Positions 58,472-64,000 of a DNA stretch of 64,000 nucleotides are shown here, piece by piece (the stretch's first letter is position 1; each line of letters opens with the position of its first letter). The stretch is from Endothia cerciana (taxonomy: Eukaryota; Ascomycota; Sordariomycetes; Diaporthales; Cryphonectriaceae): positions 21,274-85,273 of the forward strand of contig JALRMH010000084.1 of NCBI GenBank assembly GCA_026119935.1. The letters run 5' to 3'. The position numbers and the translations under genes were made by a program. The notes under the pieces were generated by a model. It did not search any database. It saw nothing but the letters and a program-made list of their open reading frames with translations, and had not been told where the DNA came from.

Positions 58472-59525
58472 TATAATAAGCACTGCAGTAATCCGGGAGT
58501 TCCTTAAGTACTGATTAGGTTTATGCTAACAAGAGCGGTGTTAAAGTAGAAACCTATAAATACAGAAATATACTGAGTAACGCATGCAAGTGTTCACTGC
58601 CTTTAGGGCTTCCAAGTATGTGTGTTACTTAGAACTTAGATTAACGACTAAAGAGCACTAATAAGATCTATCTAACTATAGGAAATGTTCGTTCCTATAT
58701 ACCCTACTCTTCAGATCTGAATATCTAGACTATATACTGATTCTATATAGTCGTTTCCTGAATATATTAACTATGCTTATAGTCAATATAGTTATATGTA
58801 ACTCTAACCCTGAGTTATATAATCATAACTCGTATCCTTCTAAGGATAAGTATTGAATCTTCTGTCCTGAGGGGTCTACCTTAGGTGGTCCTGTTGCTGT
58901 ACCTGTTGCTGTGACCTGCATGTTGGATGGGTTATAATATAGGTGTTCTGACAATTCTGATTCTTTTCTTAAAAGCCCTCTAGAGCTATAATGACGAACT
59001 CTCCTGCTCTTGGACCGAGCAGCCCCTGCATGAGAAGTCGACGAATTGCTAGCGACCTGTCTGAATGTTATGACCCATCCAACATGCAGGTCACAAACCA
59101 AGGCACCCGGGACAACTGTCCGGAAGACAAGGGAAGGGTTCAACACCCTAGGAACTACGGCTTATGTAAGCAAGGGTTAGGGTTGCAGGATCAGGATGGA
59201 TCAGTAGCTGATCTATGGTGATCCGGATTAGTTAGATCACCCAGGTGATCCAAGTGATCTAACAACCAACACCACCAACAGGACTAAAGAGCTAGATATA
59301 TAAGGACACGTTCATTTCCCTTAGATAGATCTTATATATAGCTCTTCAGTTGTCAATCTAAGTTCTAAGTATACTTATACTTAGAAGCCCTAAAGGTAGT
59401 GAACACTTGCACAAGCTACCTAGCTATATTTTTATATTCAAAGCTTATATTCGACACTGCTCTTGCTAGTATAAACTTAATTAGTACTTAGAGATCTTTG
59501 GATTGCTGCAGTGCTTATTATATTT
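58472..59525. mobile_element. terminal-inverted-repeat element, about 1.05 kb, with arms of about 230 bp
   Basis: The left arm (58,472-58,701) starts TATAATAAGCACTGCAG. The right arm (59,297-59,525) read in reverse complement starts with the same 17 bases. Both then share AAGTACT-AATT/GATT-AG, CAAGTGTTCACT, CCTTTAGGGCTTC, CTTAGAACTTAGATT, AAGATCTATCTAA and the end near CCTATATA. An inner 23-bp inverted repeat (about 58,911-58,933 against 59,074-59,096, core GACCTGCATGTTGGATGGGT) adds a second stem. The interior has no intact ORF. This looks like a non-autonomous or decayed TIR element, or an inverted pair of repeat copies around a spacer. No target-site duplication could be confirmed. Confidence 0.65.
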
Positions 59526-62500
59526 TGATAACTCTTGTTCAGGAACAGTTTAGTATTAACCCCTTGAATAATATAGAAATACAATAGCCTTAGGAACTCC
59601 TTCTTCGTCCTTATATAGCGCGCAGCCTACCTAGGAAGAACTTGTCTAGCAAGTCCTTTAACTTACCTAATATATTAAATAACTCTATCTGCATTAGCAA
59701 CAGTAAGAAGATATTATCTAGGCTTAGCAGGAATAAATCTAGTATAGCACTCAGGCCCTTACTATCGTCAATAATAATAAAGGCTATAAGATAAATAAGC
59801 TAGCTATATATAACGGCACTTAAAAACTCCTTTAAGGATTCCTCACTTACTATAAGGCGTACTTCTTGCATAACGCTTTCTAGTTCACTATAGAACCTGA
59901 GAAAGTTATCCTTGCTAGAACTCGCCTCGAGAAGGATGCTCTCATTTAGTATAAGCCTTCTCTCCGCGACTATCTGGAACACGCTAATGACCCTGATACA
60001 CACGCTAAAAGCACTAAGGAAATGTTCGACTCCTTCGCAGGCTTTAAGAAGGCCTTTAGAGAAACCTTCGGTAACCCTAATAAAGAACGTACTATAGCTT
60101 AGCAGCTGATAGACCTTAAATAAACTAAGTTAGCATCAGCTTATATAGTCAGGTTTAAGCAACTTATAGCACGACTCTTATAAGAAGATAAAAACCTTAT
60201 AGAACACTACTATAAAGGACTTAAGGACGAAGTCAAGGATGAGATCTTTAAGCAGGATTAGCCTGAAGACTTTGTAATATTTATAAATACAGCTATTAGA
60301 ATTAATAACTGTCTCTATAAATAATAGATAGAGAAGTCTAAGAAGGGAGGAAGCTAACCTATATAGCGCTTATAGCTAGATAATAGCAAGAAGTTCTAGC
60401 TTAAGAATTAAGGTAGAAATTAGCGCTAGAATACAGTATAGAGCAGAAGTACTTATACTAGCTTAATAGAACTAGATGCAGCTAACTATTAGTCTATAAG
60501 AAGACTAAATAATAGCGTTAAGTGCTATAATTATAAAAAGCATAGCTACTTTGTATAAAAATATAGACAACTTAAGAAATTATAATAGTAACTAATCTAA
60601 AAAAGATAATAGGTAAATATCCTTTAATAATAGGAACCTAATTAGCTAAGTAATAATATCTTACTAGAGCAAGTATCAGACCCTATCTGTAATTATAGAC
60701 TCTTTAACTAAATGTTCTGCTTTAATAATAGATGCTTAATATACCTTTTAGAGAAAGAAGGCTTAGGATAGTTCTTTAAAGCACTTAAGAAGATATAGCG
60801 ACTAGTAATGAATAAAAAGGGCCTAATCTACGATATAGTACTAAACGACAGCAACTTAGACTATTTAAGCACTTTTGAGAAGAAACCTGAAAGAAAAGTT
60901 TAGAAACTTAAAAATAAGGATCTAGAACTATACCTAATAGCCTATTATAAAAAACGCTTTTTATCCTAAGCAACTATAGAAACTATAAGTAAGGAAGAAA
61001 CTCATAGCTATAACTTAAACTAAGGACAGAACACTTAAGACCTAGCGATTAAATATATAATATATAGCTTTAAGCTTAAAGACCTCTTCACTATAGTACT
61101 TATCTAGAATATTAAAGCTAAATAGCTAGAGGATACTAGAATCAGCCTAATCGATAAAAGATACTATAAGCTTGTGTAGATCTTATATATATACTACAGC
61201 TGTAAGACGCACTTTATAGAGAAAGTCAAATACAAGTGGTTTCTAGTTAGAGAGTTCGGCTAGATTATCTAGGTAATTAAGGAACCCTACTTACGATTCA
61301 GAGAAATTCTTAATAGAAAGCATAATAACGCTTATATCGGATTACCGGATGACTATCCTAGAGAATATATTAATAAGAAAGTCAAATAGTAGTAGTATAG
61401 AACTACTGACTGCACTATTTATATCTACTATAAGGTTCGAGACTAGCACAAGCACTAGGATAATAAGAAACGACGTATATAAAGCTAATAGCAAGCTAGA
61501 AGGCTAGCTTAGAGAGCAGCTTATAGAGTATAAGAATCTCTAAAAGGGAAGGATCGCTTATAACAGGATTATAGATGATCAAAGCTTAAAGGTCCTTATA
61601 TATAGCAGAAAAAGGCTATACGTATATAAAATTAGATGCCTATATTAATAGAAAACGATACAGCGCTCTATTAGACAGCAGTGCTTAAGGAAACTTTATA
61701 TTACTAGCAATTATTAATAAGGTATAACTATAATAGCATTAAAAGGAACAACTCTATCAACTTAGTACTATAAAAGGACAACTAGTTATATATAATTAAA
61801 GAGTAATTAATAAAAAGACTAATCATCTACCTATCTTAATCTAAAGACGCACAACCTTTATTATATTAAATATTATAGATATAATATATTATAAACTAAT
61901 TATAAGACTTTCTTAGCTTAAGGAGCATAATCCTTAAATTGATTAGACTACTAGCTAGATCTTATAAGATAATGCTATTACCTATAGGAAGATTGCAATT
62001 AACAGTGAAGGATTAGATTTAGTTACTAAGAGACACTTAAAGAAAAAGGCTTTAAATAAACCTATAACTACCTCTAAATCAGCAGGGCTGATAGCTTATA
62101 GAGAAGAATCTAGCAATAATAAACCTAAATAAGAAGTGCTAGAGCATTAGCAGATTAGTATAATAACAAGCACACGTAGGCTTAGAAAAGCTTAGCCTGA
62201 CTCAGAGCGATAATAGAAGTGTAGACTTTAGAACTATAAGGAAATCCTATAACTACAACCTAGGAAATTCGGTCCGGCCTGAAGAGAACCCCTAGAACTA
62301 TTAAAGAAATCGTCCCTAGATAAAAACGCTTAACGGTACCTCCTGTTCCTCTATAAAGCAGAAACGGAGAAGGACGGACTAATACTAACATTCGCTGGAA
62401 TACTATGAGAGTACTACGAATTTACGAAGCTGTTTCAAGGAAAATTTAACACAGGACTTCCAGAACACGGCCTATATAACCACGAGATACCACTAAAAGA

Positions 62501-63460
62501 AGGAACTCAACTATAGTTCTTCCCTATTTACAGACTTGACAAAGCAAGACTAAAGATACTTAAAGAATACCTTGACGAGAACTTTAAGAGAGGATATATC
62601 AGACTATTATAATTACTAGCAGAATACCTGATCCTATTCGTACTAAAGAAAAACGGAAAACTCTAACTCTATATAGACTATAAACAGCTTAATAATATCA
62701 CTATTAAAAACTAGTACTCCCTACTACTTTTCAAGAAAATCAGAGATCGACTATAAAGCATATAATAGTTCACAGCATTAGACTTTAAAGAAGATTACTA
62801 CTATATCTGCATTAAAGAAGGAGAAGAATAGAAGATAGTATTCAAGACTTACTATAAATACTATAAATACTTAATTATGCTTTTTAGGTTAATTAACGCA
62901 CTAGCATCCTTCTAGGAAATAATCAACTATATTCTTTGCGAATTCCTAGATATTATATGCATTATCTACCTTAATAATATTCTTATTTATTCTAAGACCC
63001 TTGAAGAATATAAGCAATATATACAGCAGATACTTCAGATACTTTAGGATGTATACCTTTTAGTAGAACTAGTTAAAAGCTACTTTTATATTCAGAAAGT
63101 CAACTACCTCGGATATATAATTAAACTAGGATATATTAAAATGCAGAAGGATAAGATATAAGTAGTTAGAGACTAGCCTATACTAAAGAATATTAAGAAT
63201 ATTAAAGTATTCCTTAGATATATTAACTTCTATTAGCAATTTATTAGTAAATATAGCAATATTGCTAGATTCTTTATAAATCTTATAAAAAAAGACCTAC
63301 CCTTTTAATAAAACTAGAAAGAAAACTAGGCCTTTGAAATAATCAAGGAGCTAGTTACTAAAGACCCTGTTTTATAAGAATCAGACCCTTAGAAAGAATA
63401 CAAGTTATATACAAACACATCAGACTATATACTTAGTGTAGAACTATCACAAGTAGCAGG
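59526..63460 (+). mobile_element. degenerate Ty3/gypsy-type LTR retrotransposon
   Basis: The plus-strand gag-pol order is readable through many TAG/TAA codons. The gag core at about 60,020-60,330 contains FAGFKKAFRETFGNPNKERT and GLKDEVKDEIFKQD. A zinc-knuckle relic at about 60,520-60,560 keeps one Cys and the His, with other Cys read as Tyr. The protease relic LLDSSA (then GNFI) lies near 61,664-61,700, where the family has DSGA. Reverse transcriptase spans about 62,530-63,060 with RLDKARLKILKEYLDENFKR, TALDFKEDYYYI and CIIYLNNILIYSKTLEEYKQ, in which the catalytic DD is read as NN. RNase H begins at about 63,395 (KLYTNTSDYILSVELSQ) and is cut at 63,460. The left LTR was not identified. No integrase is seen in the window, consistent with truncation by the next element. 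It is inactive as written. Confidence 0.85.
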
Positions 63461-64000
63461 TGTCATAAGGTGACAGAGCCAAGGGTTAGGAGCTAGCCAG
63501 GGCTAGCTATTTATATAAAAGGGAAGCCTACTAGCTTTAGGCTTAGGACTTTAGGCTTAGACCTTAAGTGTTAGCTATTACATCGTAATACAGGCTTTTA
63601 GCTAGGGGCACTTAACAAGCTGACTTATGTGATTCAGATCTACAGGCTTTACTGATAATTTCTAATACTTCTTTTGAAAGTTACCTTAGTTAAGATGCCC
63701 CCGAGAGCGACTCGCTAGCAAGACGCTATCGAATCGTCAGCTTTACATTCAGCTACCGACGAACTAGCTCAAGATCAGCCTTCTATATAGCAACTTGAGG
63801 CTGAAATAGTCCGCCTACGTCGCCTTAAGGAGCTTCAAGACGAAGCAGCTAGCCTTCGCAGCTCCCTTCAAGCCTTAGACCGACAGCAATCTAGTCGCTC
63901 TGCCTCGTCAAGACGCCGGCGAAGATCTAGCGACTCGTCTGATTCGTCTAGGCCTGAAATCAAAGTCAAAAATATCACTAAGCTAGCTATTTCATCCTCA
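63461..64000 (+). mobile_element. second LTR retrotransposon, inserted; LTR/leader and start of gag
   Basis: At 63,461 the RNase H frame stops matching and sequence beginning TGTCATAAGGTGACAG starts, a TGT-type LTR end. A C/G-richer leader follows. The ATG at 63,695 opens a frame to the window end (102 codons) reading MPPRATR, stop, QDAIESSALHSATDEL. A charged coiled-coil-like segment follows (IVRLRRLKELQDEAASLRSS), then a Ser/Arg-rich stretch and IKVKNITKLAISSS, a gag N-terminal layout common in fungal Ty3/gypsy elements. Only two in-frame TAG codons are seen, far fewer per length than in the host element. The LTR 3' end may be the CA near 63,617, but the partner LTR lies outside the window. 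Confidence 0.65.
63695..64000 (+). pseudogene. gag N-terminal fragment of the inserted LTR element (partial, two stops)
   Basis: An open-like frame interrupted by TAG at codon 8 and again at about codon 32, each followed by CAA, consistent with CAG to TAG changes. It runs off the window end, so the remainder is unknown. Confidence 0.6.

Noticed and set aside
58823..59146. 107-codon minus-strand ORF inside the TIR element
   Set aside because: Its two ends are the arms of the 23-bp inverted repeat. No family resemblance and no sign of a transposase motif.
1..64000. CRISPR arrays, bacterial operons, rRNA genes
   Set aside because: None seen. The window is eukaryotic with introns. Repeats found are microsatellites and transposable-element derived.

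Overview
This window is nuclear DNA of a filamentous ascomycete (Pezizomycotina, probably a sordariomycete). The evidence is intron-rich genes with short introns (about 50-150 nt) that have fungal GTAAGT/GTATGT donors and CTAAC/CTGAC-like branch sites, a Zn2Cys6 regulator, a KRE2/MNT1-type mannosyltransferase, an allantoate-permease-type MFS carrier, and a sharply bounded AT-rich block of repeats mutated in the RIP style (repeat-induced point mutation: C to T and G to A, with stops at former CAG/CAA/TGG codons).

Layout. Positions 1-10,245 are gene-poor. They hold G-rich and CCAGC repeats and a probable decayed HET-domain gene near 5.76-6.10 kb. From 10.2 to 18.6 kb lie a Myb/SANT-like regulator (+), a dihydroxy-acid dehydratase with an 8-nt microexon (+), and a convergent alpha-1,2-mannosyltransferase (-). 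From 18.6 to 23.4 kb is repeat-rich spacer with one doubtful ORF. Next come a DUF4604 protein (-), an AKR7-like aldo-keto reductase (-), and the cytochrome c oxidase zinc subunit Cox4 (-). From 28.7 to 36.5 kb is mostly decayed sequence with pseudogene fragments and one conserved fungal gene (-, 32.2-33.1 kb). From 36.5 to 42.8 kb are OHCU decarboxylase of urate catabolism (-), divergent from PRP19 (+), and a large acidic RING protein with SUMO-interaction-like motifs (+).

From 44 to 53 kb is a run that could form a small catabolic module: a Dal5-type MFS transporter (-) divergent from a TauD/TfdA dioxygenase (+), a Zn2Cys6 regulator (+) and an AKR6-type reductase (+). It is followed by a large disordered protein (+) and a bZIP regulator (-). 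At about 57,955 composition switches abruptly to AT-rich. The last 6 kb holds a terminal-inverted-repeat element (58,472-59,525) with an extra decayed repeat copy, a heavily mutated Ty3/gypsy-type retrotransposon (gag, protease, RT, start of RNase H), and a second, less mutated LTR element that appears to have inserted into its RNase H region at 63,461.

Exon boundaries were read by eye from reading frame, splice signals and family consensus. No alignment, transcript or database search was possible. Function names rest on recognised family motifs.
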